Shown: positions 1 through 10,382 of the stretch, piece by piece
How positions within the stretch are numbered: the stretch's first letter is position 1
Layout of the letters: each line of letters starts with the position of its first letter
Source of the DNA: Miscanthus floridulus
Taxonomy: Eukaryota > Streptophyta > Magnoliopsida > Poales > Poaceae
Length of the DNA: 64,000 nt
Direction: 5' to 3'
Assembly (NCBI RefSeq): GCF_019320115.1
Contig: NC_089593.1
Location: 17,468,870-17,532,869, forward strand
The notes under the pieces: generated by a model
What the model was told of the DNA's origin: nothing
The model's database searches: none
What the model saw: only the letters and a program-made list of their open reading frames with translations
Made by a program: the position numbers and the translations under genes

Positions 1-1202
1 GCTATCCTATCGGCCCAAAAAGCATCAGCCTCCTGATGACGAACTGGCTGAATTTCTACAGGAAGTGCCTGCTGATATCCCTCCACATATCTTTGTGGCC
101 CACGATCTCCAGCAATCGGCATATTCGCCGTTACTTGTGGTCCATTAACCTATTGGAAAGGATTCATCGGCTGTGCTACCGATGCTTGATTCTGAAAACC
201 AGTTTGCATATGACCTTGTTGAATCCTTGCAACCTGCTGATTTTGCTGAACTGTATGTTGAACAGGTAACTGTCCTGACCAACCATTATTAGAACTCATC
301 GGTACAAAACTTACCGATGGCTGGTAATTTGCTGACATTGTTGGATAATTATAACCAGCTTGAGGCATGAACTGAACCCTAGTTTGACTCATAACAGGGG
401 CTTTCTGCTGCATCGGCAGTAAGCTTGCCGATGGATTTGAACTGGGCGTTTGAACCAAAGGCATCTGGAAACCCCCTGGAGTTGGTTGCACAGTAGTTGC
501 TGTGGCATATTGAGGCACTTGAGCCATCGGCGAAACAGCCGATGGTATAGGAGCTTTTCCTACTGCATCAAACACTTGAGGTAATCCAGGATTGAAAGCA
601 GATGACTCCGGAGGCATACCATATCCCCACCAATTAGCAGGAATCTGGCTATTTTGAGACACAGGACCTAACATAGCTGATGCCGATAGATCTATATTAA
701 GCTGAATTCATCCTCCTGGTAGTACCGGATCTGATCGTATCGGTGTAGATTGAATATTAGGTAAGCCTGCCGATACTGGAGAAGAAGTAACTTCTGTACC
801 CATAACGGCCGAGGGAGCCGATGGAGTATTGACAGATGCCGGCTCTGGTTGGTGATAGGCAGGCCCAACATAATGCGGTGACGCTTGTCCTTCTTTGAGA
901 GTTCGAACCACAGCATTATGAACAGTATTGGACAGCACATTGGAATGATTAATCAAAGCATGATTTACTGCAGAATTAACCATCTCTTGAAGTTTACCAG
1001 GATTGGAGTTAAAGGTAACCTGCCGAGGCAATGGCAAATCTTGCTTCTGGATGACTTGTCCACTCTTGTTCAGGCTAAACGATTTCAGACAAAGCTGCCT
1101 GTATTCTTCTACAACCTTTTCCATAGTCTGCCTCTGCTCTTCCTTAAGATCTTCTTCTGATACCGCGATAATGTTCCCCGCATCGATCTCGGAATTGAAC
1201 AT
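1..1202 (-). pseudogene. Ty3/gypsy gag leader region, 5' part, broken by stops
   Basis: The minus strand carries a long Gln/Pro/Ser/Met-rich reading frame that starts just downstream of the PBS and LTR at 1221-2155, where gag should begin. I take the ATG at 1202 (MFNSEID) as the likely start. The frame reads through an acidic segment rich in Glu and Lys and then a low-complexity Gln/Pro/Met region. Stops interrupt it near 705 (TGA) and near 149 (TAG), with the same type of sequence continuing on both sides, so it is a decayed single ORF and not separate genes. Capsid, zinc knuckle and pol are not present; they would lie beyond the left edge. No match to a named protein is claimed. The assignment rests mainly on position next to PBS and LTR. 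Confidence 0.6.
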
Positions 1203-1220
1203 ACTGATCGGATTGATTGG

Positions 1221-1237
1221 TCCCACCGAGCGTGCCA
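1221..1237 (-). other. Primer binding site of the left gypsy element
   Basis: Read on the minus strand, TGGCACGCTCGGTGGGA begins seven bases after the LTR end. This is the TGGCACGC(C/T)CGGTGGGAC motif found as PBS in several grass gypsy families. It fixes the orientation of the element as minus strand. Confidence 0.75.
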
Positions 1238-1244
1238 AAAGATG

Positions 1245-2155
1245 TGTTGATGCAAAAGTGGATCTGCAAACACAAAGGGCTAATACCCGAATCGATATCC
1301 AAAGCATGCTAGTCGATTTGACCTGTTAATCGACAAGGATGAAGATACGAGCACTTTGGTCCTGACAACAACGATACGCCCGGAAGTCACGGCCAAGAGG
1401 TACTCACGCGGAACTCGAGAGTCACCGAAGGTCGCACTGAGACAATGCAACTCGCCGAATCAATGAGAACTCGTAAAAAGAAAAAATATGCAAATTGACG
1501 AAGTCGCCGAAAAGTAAGTAGATGTAAATAGGAGTAAAACTTGGTTTTGATATTGATTGGTATCTTCATTACATTGCCCCTCACTCCATATTTATACCCT
1601 AATCTAAAGAGACACAACCAAACACAACTAGGACACCAAGCCCATATCTAAGGAAACACGTGACTCTTACATGAATCATACTCTAACAAATATAGAAAAG
1701 GAAATCAACTCCTATCTATTTCCCTGTCCGCCTCAATTACGATGGAAATCTCACCGTCCTCCTTCCCATCGGCATACTCCCTATTTCATCGGCAATAGTC
1801 TTCAAGTCTTCCTTCATCGGCATACTCCCTGTTTCATCGGCAGTAGTCTTCAAGTCTTCCTTCATCGGCATACTCCCTGTTTCATCGGCAGTAGTCTTCA
1901 AGTCTTCCTTCATCGGCATACTCTCTGTTTCATCGGCAGTAGTCTTCAAGCCTCCCTTCATCGGCATCGACAATAACACCTCCAACCTCATCGGCAACAC
2001 CCGAGTCTAAATCAACCTTTCCATCGACCACCACCAGCTATCGGCAACCATCTTTACAAGCTGGCTTTCATCGGCTATCAGAATATATAGTAACTTTCCC
2101 CTTGCCGATTAGTCCACTCCGATCATTTTGACACGTGCAAAAAACGGTGTCAACA
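1245..2155 (-). repeat. 5' LTR of a Ty3/gypsy element (minus orientation)
   Basis: A 911-bp block has inverted ends TGTTG...CAACA. The minus strand starts TGTTGACACC at 2155 and ends at 1245, directly followed by the PBS. The five bases outside, CCGTG at 2156-2160, would be one copy of the target duplication; the partner lies off the left edge. The LTR is full of the hexamer ATCGGC/GCCGAT and contains a 48-bp tandem array. Small ORFs on both strands exist only because 48 is a multiple of three. Confidence 0.75.
1765..1968. repeat. 48-bp tandem repeat within the gypsy LTR
   Basis: Four copies of a 48-bp unit start at 1765, 1813, 1861 and 1909, followed by a partial copy from 1957. Each unit holds two CATCGGCA boxes, one before TACTCCCT and one before GTAGTCTTC. 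The copies differ at only a few positions. The array lies in the LTR and is more likely regulatory or neutral than coding. Confidence 0.85.
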
Positions 2156-5100
2156 CCGTGCCGAGGAAGCGTACTGCGAGCATGGACGCCGTCGGTGAAC
2201 AGGAGGCAAAGCGAAAGCGGTCACTGCGCCCCTCGGTGGCATCGCTAGTCTCATCCCCACCTGCTGCAGGCGTGGCCAAGCAGGCCAGGCAATTAGAGCA
2301 GTGGGCTTGCACCCATGCATCGTCGGGACCAATGCCAACATGTGACCCATAGTGGGAGGATGTCCCGCCTGCTGCTACGGTCGGCACGTCCCGAGCTGAA
2401 GGTCGTGGTGACCCGTAGGCCGAGCAGGAGCCGGTTGGGATGACTCCGCCCTTGGCTGAATTGAGGGGGGGCATAGGTCGTAGCTTAGGAGCGGTCCTCG
2501 CCCTGCGGACCCATCGATGCCGGGTCTTGGTTTCAGAGTCATGCCACTTACCTCCTGGTATGTTCTTCTTTGTTTCTTTTCGATCTTTTGCGGTTGAGTC
2601 TTTTTGGAGTATGACTGACCTGTACTTTTTGTTAACGGCCAGACGATGATGGGGTTGAGCATCGCCCTAACTCCCATGCTAGAGGTTTGGAGGCCCACCC
2701 TACAGCACGCCACGGCGAGCGGCGGGGGAATAGGGTGGGGCAGCGAGTCCTTCCCTTCTAGGGGTGGTGCTCCCTGGGTCGATTGCTAGTACGGCGGCAG
2801 CAGCGATGATGGTGCTGGTGGCAATCCTGGTGGTGATGGCAAAGGCTTCGCTAGTGGTGTCCCTCATGGCCCCTCCTCCACCAGCTGTGGTGGAAGAGGA
2901 GAAGGAGACCGAGCCCCCTGCCTCACCGGGTGGAGGGCTGCACGGCTCACCCTCGCGGTTAGAGCTAAAGGCGCCGGGGGGAGACGCGGCCGGGACAGAG
3001 TCGGAACACCCTTCAGCGGCCCGCGCAACTGAGGTTGTGGAGATCCCATTCGACGATGAAGCGGATGATGTGGTGGAGCTGTCGGTGCCATCGCGGGAGC
3101 TGGTGGTGGTTCAGTCAGAGGCTGGGCCCTCCTGTGGGCTGTCAAAGGGTGATCTGGAGTGGCCCGGTGAAAGCTCTAGTTTGGTTTTGGTGAATTGATG
3201 AAACCCTAAGTGCTAGCCTAGTTTATCAAGTGATCATGAGATAGGTAGCACATTCCAAGTGGTGAAGCAAATAAAGATCATGACATGATGATGGTGATGC
3301 CATGGAGATGATCAAGTGCTTGGACTTGAAAAGAAGAAAGAGAAAAACAAGGCTCAAGGCAAAGGTATAAATGGTAGGAGCTATTTTATTTTGGTGATCA
3401 AGACACTTAGAGAGTGTGATCACATTTAGAATCGATAGCCATACTATTAAGAGGGATGAAACTTGTATTGAGATGTGGTTATCAAAGTGCCACTAGATGC
3501 CCTAACTCATTGCATATGCACTTAGGATCTAGTGGAGTGCTAACACCCTTGAAAATGTTTGTGAAAAATATGCTAACATATGTGCACAAGGTGATACACT
3601 TGGTGGTTGGCACAGTTGAGCAAGGGTTAGGAACTTCACCAGTGGAATGTCCGCGCCGTAGAGTGCGAACAGTCCAACGGTGCCACCGACGCCCTAAACT
3701 TAGGTGAACATGGTCACTGTAAGTGACCGGACGCTGGATCTCTGAAGGACCGGACGTGTCCAGTCAATAGCAGTAGAAGAAGCGTAGCGTCGGTCATCGA
3801 CCGGACTGCTGGCGCTGAAATGACCGGATGCTGGCTAGGCTGCGTCCAATCACACTGACATGGTCATGCATAGGGGAAACGCCAAGTGATCGGACAGCTG
3901 GGTGAGTTCGGTCGAGCATGACCAGACGTGTCTAGTCATGAAAAAATCATTTCTGGATGCTTACTGGAAATGATCGGATGCTGGGGTTCAGCGTTCGGTC
4001 ACTTTGAGCTACTGCGTCCGGTCATCACATGACCATTGAGATCGAGCGCTTCAGTATTTGTAGAGAGGGGACACGTGGCATGCATCGCGTGACCGGACTG
4101 CTGAGGTCCAGCGTCCGATCGATATGACCAGGAGCGTCTGGTCACCCCAGTGTTGTGCCCTAGTGAAGGGGTACAATGGCTCTATTTCATGGAGGCTTCT
4201 ATTTAAGCCCCATGGCCGGCTCAAGCTCACACTCTTGGCCATTTGCATTGACATAGCAACCTTGTGAGCTTAGCTAAAGCCCTCCCACTCATCTCCATCA
4301 TTGATTCATCATCTTTATGAGATTGGGAGAGAATACAAGTGCATTGCTTGAGTGTTTGCTTCTAGAGGCACTTGGTGTTCATGTTTCACTGCAGGGTTCA
4401 TTTGTAACTCTTGGTGGTTGCTGCCACCTAGACGGCTTGGAGCAGCGAGGATCGTCGAGCTGAGGTTGGTGATTGTCTTCGGCTCCGATCGTGGTGATTG
4501 TGAGGGGTTCTTGACCTTTCCCTGGCGGAGAATCAAAAGGTACTCTAGTGAATTGCTCGTGGCTTGTGTGATCCTCATCTTGTGTTGGTTGTGCGGCACC
4601 CTATTGAAGGTTTGGCGTGTGATGCCAATTAGCGCGTGAACCTCCAAGTGAGTGAATCACCACAACGAGGACTAGCTTGCCGGCAAGCAAGTGAACCTCG
4701 GTAAAAAATCATTGTGTTCATCATTTGATTCCAAGGTGATTGGTCTTCATTGATATTGATTCTTGTGATTGATTGGTTCACTCCTCGACACGGCGGTATA
4801 ACTATCTTACTCTCTCCCTTTACATTATCGCAAACTAGTTACCAAGCTCTTTAGTGTAGCTAGTTGTGAGAGCTTGCTAGTTTGGTTAGTGTAGCTCTTT
4901 AGTTAGTCTTTGAGAGCACACTAACTTAGTGTAGTGTCATAGCTATTGTGTGGATAGAAACTATATAAACTAGAATTATGGTAGGTGGCTTGTAATTTTA
5001 GTAGGCTAGCGCAACACTTGCTTCGCCTCATAATTGTCTAATTGGTTTGTTAAGTGTTGTTATAGAAATTTTTATTAGGCTATTCACCCCCCTCTAGCCA

Positions 5101-6565
5101 TTAGGACCTTTCACCTGGCCTTGAGGACCCGTCAAAGGCGCGGTTCGTCCTTCGGGATTCCCAAGAGTGTCAGCTCTGGGACATCCTTAGGGGGAAAAGA
5201 CTCGCCATGGAGTCTGATCTCGCCAAGCTGTCGGTGAAGCTTGAGGACGCCCAGGAGCGGGTTAAGTCCACCCAGCAGTTGGTTAAGGTTGACCTGCAGC
5301 TCGCCATGGAGGTGAGTTTTCTGTGTTTGTCCTTGATCTCTTAGTCTCTTGTTGGTTGCCTCAGCATGCTTGTTTTTCATTTTCATAGGGTCTTAAGGAG
5401 ATGTCGTCCTGCAAGTCCTGTTTCCTACGGATGGAGCATGCCCGGATGGCCGAGCTTGAGCATCCGCTGGAGTCCGCCTGCCGCGAGTCCCAGGACCAAG
5501 TGGCCGAAGTGACCACGGTGCGGGCGGAGGAGCAGCGTGCGGCGGAGCGGGCGACCGCCGCCGAGCGGGGGCTTGAGGCGGTGAAGGCCCGCTAAGCAGA
5601 GACCGAGGCAAGGCTTTGGAAATCCCTGGCGGACACCGAGGCGGCACTCCAAAAATCCCTGGAGACACTTGAGTCGAAGCGGAACACCCTGGAGTCAGCG
5701 CAAAAGGCCCTGGAATCAGAGCGAAAGGCCCAGTCGGAGGCAGACCAAGAAGTGCTCGCGCTTTAGGGCCGGATGATGGGGATGGAGGAGGCGAACGCCT
5801 GGCTACGCGAGCAGGTGGCCCGCCAGGCGGAGAAATTCTCCGTCCTCAAGAACTTCTGCCTCGGTACATACCTTTTCTGTTTTTTGTCGTGTTGGTTTCT
5901 TCCTTCAACTTGTTTCTGAGCTTGTCGCCCTTCTTCCAGAGCTGAGCAGAAAGGTGAAGTCGTTGGAGCAGGACCTGGAGATGGTCAAGGCGACTTTTGG
6001 CCAGAATGCAGAGGCACTAGCCAAGTCTCTTGAAGAGCGACGTGCTCTTGAGGGGGAACTTGACCAGATCCGTAATGTTGCCCAGCTCATCGTCTCAGAA
6101 GTCTTCGGGTCGACACCAAGTACTAAAGTGCCCGCCATCCAGCTAGCGGAGGTCCCGAATGAGGTCTAGGCCCTCATCATGCATGGGCTGTTCTATGGAG
6201 CATCGAGGGTGTTGACTTTAGTGGCGACGTACCACCTAAACCTAGACTTCGCCACTATCTACAGTGGGTATGTCGACGGCTTGAGCACGGAGGACATCCA
6301 ATCGCTCGGGGAGAGCTTGTTGTCGCACGCAAGGTTGGTGGTAGAGCAAGTCTCTGCGCAGTGGGTGATGGATGCCCGCCGTGAGGACATGGCCGGAAGC
6401 GCGCGTTGGGGGGACGTTGCCCAGCCTGTGGATGGCATGGAGCCTAGGTCGGAAGTGGACATCGCCCCGCCTTCAACCGAGCCGAATGTCGTCCCGTCGA
6501 GGAGTGAGCAGCCTGTGCCTTCGTCGATCGCACCGACAGCAGATGCCGCCGAGCCGCCCCAATAG
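2156..6565 (+). pseudogene. Antisense ORF of a gypsy element (putative gypsy-type transposon / Transposase_28-like protein), split by a solo LTR
   Basis: Plus-strand fragments at 2156-3167 and 5119-6565 form one decayed gene. The first ends ...GDLEWPG and is interrupted by the solo LTR at 3168-5113. Taking out the LTR and one target-duplication copy continues the same frame into LEDP at 5119. Introns with GT-AG borders are visible at 5312-5388 and about 5862-5938. The second part is a long charged coiled coil (many Glu, Lys, Arg and Ala heptads), then a segment with LFYGA and SLGESLLSHARL, and ends at the TAG at 6563-6565. In-frame stops at about 5593 (TAA), 5763 (TAG) and 6167 (TAG) kill it. 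Its layout matches the plant protein family annotated in Pfam as putative gypsy type transposon, which I recall as an antisense ORF in Tat-lineage elements. The left end is cut by the gypsy insertion at 2155. Function is unknown. Confidence 0.55.
3168..5113 (+). mobile_element. Solo LTR of a Sirevirus-type Ty1/copia element
   Basis: A 1946-bp block starts TGAAAGCTCTAG and ends ACCTTTCA, flanked by CCCGG (3163-3167) and CCTGG (5114-5118), a 5-bp target duplication with one C/T change. No internal region is present, so it is a solo LTR left by LTR-LTR recombination. A cluster of about ten CCGGAC/GTCCGG-type motifs at 3720-4145 and a TATTTAAG box near 4200 fit the known layout of Sirevirus LTRs. 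It is a different family from the Sirevirus at 24392-35944. Confidence 0.85.
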
Positions 6566-7199
6566 CTTGTAAAGTATAAGTAGTTTAGTAGATGCAAAAA
6601 GTTAAGTTCGTGGGGGAGCCCCTGTATAAATGTTCTTGTGTACTTAATGACTACAATCGATTTTGTTTTTTGTGATTGGGTCACTCCGTTCGGGGAAGCC
6701 TGTCCCTTTCGTTCCTTAGTTTTACCTTAGCATAATTTTGTTTTTTATTCTTTCTTTTTCGTACATGCCCGTTTGTCCCGTAGGTACAACCTTAGGAGCC
6801 CAGGCATGGCCCGTGAGGCTCAGCTGCTCATAACCGTAGGTAGAGGTGGGGTGCGATCGGTTGGAATATTTTAAAGCAAAGCTACATAAGGCAATTTAAA
6901 GGAATGAACTACCCTTTTGTTCGGGTAGGAAGGAGTTTCACCATATGATAATAAATAAAAAAAAGAGGTAGTAGTGCACCCTCGTGGAGCCCCCGAGCGA
7001 CCTAGGCCAAAAATGTTTGGGTCGAGGCGCTTTTGTAGGAGCAAATGTTAAGTAAACAATGGTAAGACTGAATTTTAGGGGAAGAAACGACATAGCTGTT
7101 CCAAGTGCTAGTGAGAAGGTTGTCGTTGTCATCCTTCAGTCGGTAGACGTCCGGTCGGATCACCTTGTCCTTCAGTCGTCCGGATCCTTGCCCGCAACG
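6566..7199. other. Non-coding stretch between antisense ORF and gag remnant
   Basis: AT-rich sequence after the antisense ORF stop, probably its 3' untranslated region and the inner part of the gypsy element. I see no domain, RNA gene or terminal repeat here, and no trace of pol (protease, RT, integrase), which would normally sit between gag and the 3' LTR. Confidence 0.5.
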
Positions 7200-8792
7200 C
7201 CCCCTTTCTTGGCCGCTGCTTCTTCGCCTTTTTCTTCCTTCGGTCCGTCGGCCTATCGCAGAAGGTGCTTGAGGAGCTCACAGTCCTTGTAGAGGTGTTT
7301 GACGAGGTAGTCGTGGTTGGTGCACGGGCTCTCCATGAGCTCGTGGAAGTGGCCTAGAAGGTCCTGCTGGGGCTGCTTGCTCGTGTGATCAGCCGTGGCG
7401 ACCAATGCGGAGTTGGTCAGTCAGTGGCGATATTTTCTATTATTTTTCCCTCTCTGCGTGGAGGGGCCCTCGTCCTAATCCTAGCGCTTGGCCTTGCCCT
7501 TGCCTCGGCCTCTGTTGGAGCACTGCAGGAGCGGCGCTCGTCGGATGCGTTGGACAAAGGCCCGTAGTCCCGGGCCATCCGGGCTGGGACTCCGGTCGCT
7601 GCTATGAACGTCTTGGTTTGGCCCGAGTCGCTCGTGTGCAGGTGGTCAGTGCGGAGCGGTCGCTAAGCCATGATGAGGCGGAGATGCGGCCTCCTATGCT
7701 GCGCTTGGCAGCTATGGCGGTGAGCGTGTGGACCAATTCGTCTAGTGTGTCCCCACTCCCTGGTGGGGAGAGAGGCCGTGAGTCGGTGTCACGATGCAGA
7801 GCTCTCCGCCTATTGAACGGCGACGGTCTCCACTAGTGCCCAGAGGTTCCGGTGGATCGTCTGTTCCTGGGGTCGTTCGGCTCGGGAAGGCCGCGCAGAA
7901 GCATTGCCGCAGCGTTGATGTTCTGATTGGCCCGAGTGAACTATGGGGGATCGTTCCCCCTGTCCATGGTGTTGCGCTGGACCAAACGGGCGCGACCCCA
8001 GGTGTCGCTCGTCGGTTTATGCGCACGGGGCGTAGTGTGGTGCGCTGAGTGCACTGGCGCAGTCTGCGGTTGGTTCAGTCGCTGTTGGCGTAGCTCCTCG
8101 CCGTGCTCCCATGTGAGATCGGGGGTCTCCGCATGAGGGTCTAGAGTGATGTGAGTCTGTAAGGACCCCATCACCACCGGTGGCTATCCTGGAACGTCCG
8201 CCATAGCGCACTCCCAGGACAGACGGTGGCTAAGTGCCACGTCGCCGATGCTGGAGCCGTCACTCTCAACATCGTCATCCATGAGGTCGAGGAAATAGGT
8301 GGGAGCATAGCTCGCCATCCCTATGAATTCGGATGTGAGAGGGGGCGGCGCCGGCATCCTTCGAAGCCCCCGGGCATACGCGTCCACGGGAGACACGAGG
8401 CCTTAGGGGAACCGGTCGTATGGCGATCGTGGCGGGGACAACGGGGTCCCTCCGGATAATCGGCGGAAGATAGAGAATAGCAAGTAAATAACAACATGTA
8501 CATTACTCACAGCGGGGTTTGAGCAGAGAATTTGCTTGGAATGAAGCGCAGATGCCTCGTTGTTGAAGTCGTCACGCGTTCCGGAGCCGATGGAGGGTGC
8601 CCCTCCGACGGGCGCTGGAATGAGTGCCTCCTCTCGGAGGTGTAGTACGCCGAGCCAGTTGGCGACGAAGTCCAGGCTTCCAAAGAGGAAGGCCTGGGAT
8701 GGCTCGGAGACAGATGGAACCCACATCTCGACAGGTGGGAGTGCGGGAAACTCCAGTGAGCCGAAGCGAGTCATATCGTCTGAGCCCGCCAT
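7200..8792 (-). pseudogene. Gag remnant of a Tat-like gypsy element
   Basis: On the minus strand the region begins downstream of a PBS and LTR fragment with an ATG at 8792 (MAGSDDMTRFG), a short leader peptide ending near 8403. It continues as broken gag-like sequence. Recognisable pieces are LRGLPEP near 7890 and, near 7280-7350, HFHELMESPC and VKHLYKDC, which are typical of gag in grass Tat/RIRE2-type elements. The frame is interrupted by several stops and shifts. No pol follows; the antisense ORF comes next. It may be a non-autonomous derivative or a deletion product. Confidence 0.5.
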
Positions 8793-8857
8793 GGCGAAGG
8801 TGGCGGAAAAGTGGGTCATCCGATGACGAAAAAGTGTTGAACGTACAGCGTCTTCCC

Positions 8858-9042
8858 TACAGATGGCGCCAACTGTCGGTGTAGAAAGTGACCAACAAGT
8901 AAATATTTGTAGTTTTGTCGTATGTTGTAATCGGAAGTGGCCTAGCACTCAATGACACATGATTTATATTGGTTCAGACAACATGCCCTACGTCCAGTTC
9001 GAGTTGGTCGGTGACTTTATGCCTAGAGTCTAGAAGTAACAT
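8858..9042 (-). repeat. PBS and LTR fragment of the Tat-like gypsy element
   Basis: Minus-strand GTTGGCGCCATCTGTAGGGA at about 8854-8873 is the TTGGCGCCATCTG-type primer site common in grass gypsy elements. It abuts an LTR end at 8874 (plus strand TGTCGGTGTAGAAAG). The LTR can be followed to about 9042, where similarity in style ends; its outer end is not found, so it is probably truncated. Confidence 0.55.
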
Positions 9043-9054
9043 TTCAAAGAGTAA

Positions 9055-9240
9055 AATTCACAAAGTGCTCCCTAACCTTGCACATTGGTGTCATATGGGC
9101 CACTAACTCCTAAATTTTGCTTTATGGATCCCTAAACTTTTACTATAATGTCCTTTGGGTCTCTAACTCTTGAATTTTGATATTTAAGTTCTAAACTTTG
9201 TACGATGATGCCATTTAGGTCCTAAACTTACACATTAATA
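9055..9240. repeat. Degenerate tandem repeat of about 61 bp
   Basis: Three imperfect units share the pattern CCCTAAACTT..AC..TRATGTCATTTGGGTC..TAACTC, starting near 9057, 9128 and 9189. This style of repeat is frequent in cereal intergenic DNA and may be part of a MITE whose ends I cannot define. Confidence 0.5.
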
Positions 9241-10199
9241 TATAAATGGTGCTAACGTGGCATGCTAATTATATGCTGATTGAGAGATTGTTTATACGTA
9301 AATTGATTATAAAACATTGTGCTATTCACTGATTCACGTGTAAAGACCTGATTCACTAGATTGTTGCAGTGACGGATGTTGCCATAAGATACAGAGGGGC
9401 CATGCTAAGAGACGAAGCTCAAAACTCATTCCATACATAGTAAAGAAACTTTCTAATTGAAAATATTTAGATAGTTAGAGGAAGTGAATAGCCTATAAAA
9501 ATTTATCCTTCAATAATAAAGGCGCTAGACAAAGTTCAATAAAAGACAATCCTATCCTAGTAGTCACTACTATGCCTAGCCTAATTATGTACAGGTTTAT
9601 AGATATCTAATGACTAATGGCAAAAAAAAAATCATTTTTTATTTTCCAAACTGCACTCACACCCTCCATGTTTTGTATAAGATCCGAGCACCGAGCTCAT
9701 GACCCTATACTCATAAGAGTTAGAACAAGATATAGAGTCCAATTCCAATACATATTGGGTCCCGTCCTACATACATATCTTGTGTATTTTCCAAACCCAT
9801 GCCCTGTGTTCATATGAGTTAGAACAATCTGCATCCAATATATATACTGAGCCCCGCTGCAACATGGACATGTTTGCTAGTTTGCATAAAGTAGAAAGCA
9901 ATCGTATTGAGTGATCTCCAACAAGTTTTTAGTCAATTTTGCTAAAATTTAAGTTGTGGACACGTTTTTTTAGTTACAGCGTCTACCTTTTGACATAGGA
10001 TTAATATCTACTTACACTAATTTTGTTATTATTGGATATATTAGATGAATTTGGACTCAAACGCAATTAAATTAAGGTCGGATTGGCCATTAGTTATTTT
10101 GTATTGAGTTAGATTAGACTTGAATTTTTTTCGTTTAATTTAGTTGGATTTGTTTTGGATTTTTACTAATCCATTGCCACGTCTATCCAGGATCCACGC
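9241..10199. other. AT-rich intergenic stretch upstream of DCP1
   Basis: No ORF with protein-like composition, no RNA gene and no clear terminal repeats are seen. The last 180 bases before the DCP1 start (10200-10382) become CT-rich and probably hold the core promoter and 5' leader; no convincing TATA box is visible. Confidence 0.4.
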
Positions 10200-10382
10200 A
10201 CGAGGGGTGAGGACTGAGGTGTCCCGTGTACGGCGCTGTAAATTTTGTTCCGGAAACATCTCCTCCTCTCCTGTGCTGTGTCTCTCTGCTCACTCCCCCA
10301 GTTCCTCTCTCGCTGCTAGAGCTAGACCAACTCTCAGATCCACCCCAATTCCCAACACGCGGAGACCGAGCCCAGTCCAGCG

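Noticed and set aside
1765..1968. CRISPR-like array
   Set aside because: The repeats are directly adjacent tandem units without unique spacers, in a plant LTR.
1671..2000. Repeat proteins with 16-residue units on both strands
   Set aside because: Both arise from the 48-bp LTR tandem array, which keeps any frame open; no start context or homology.
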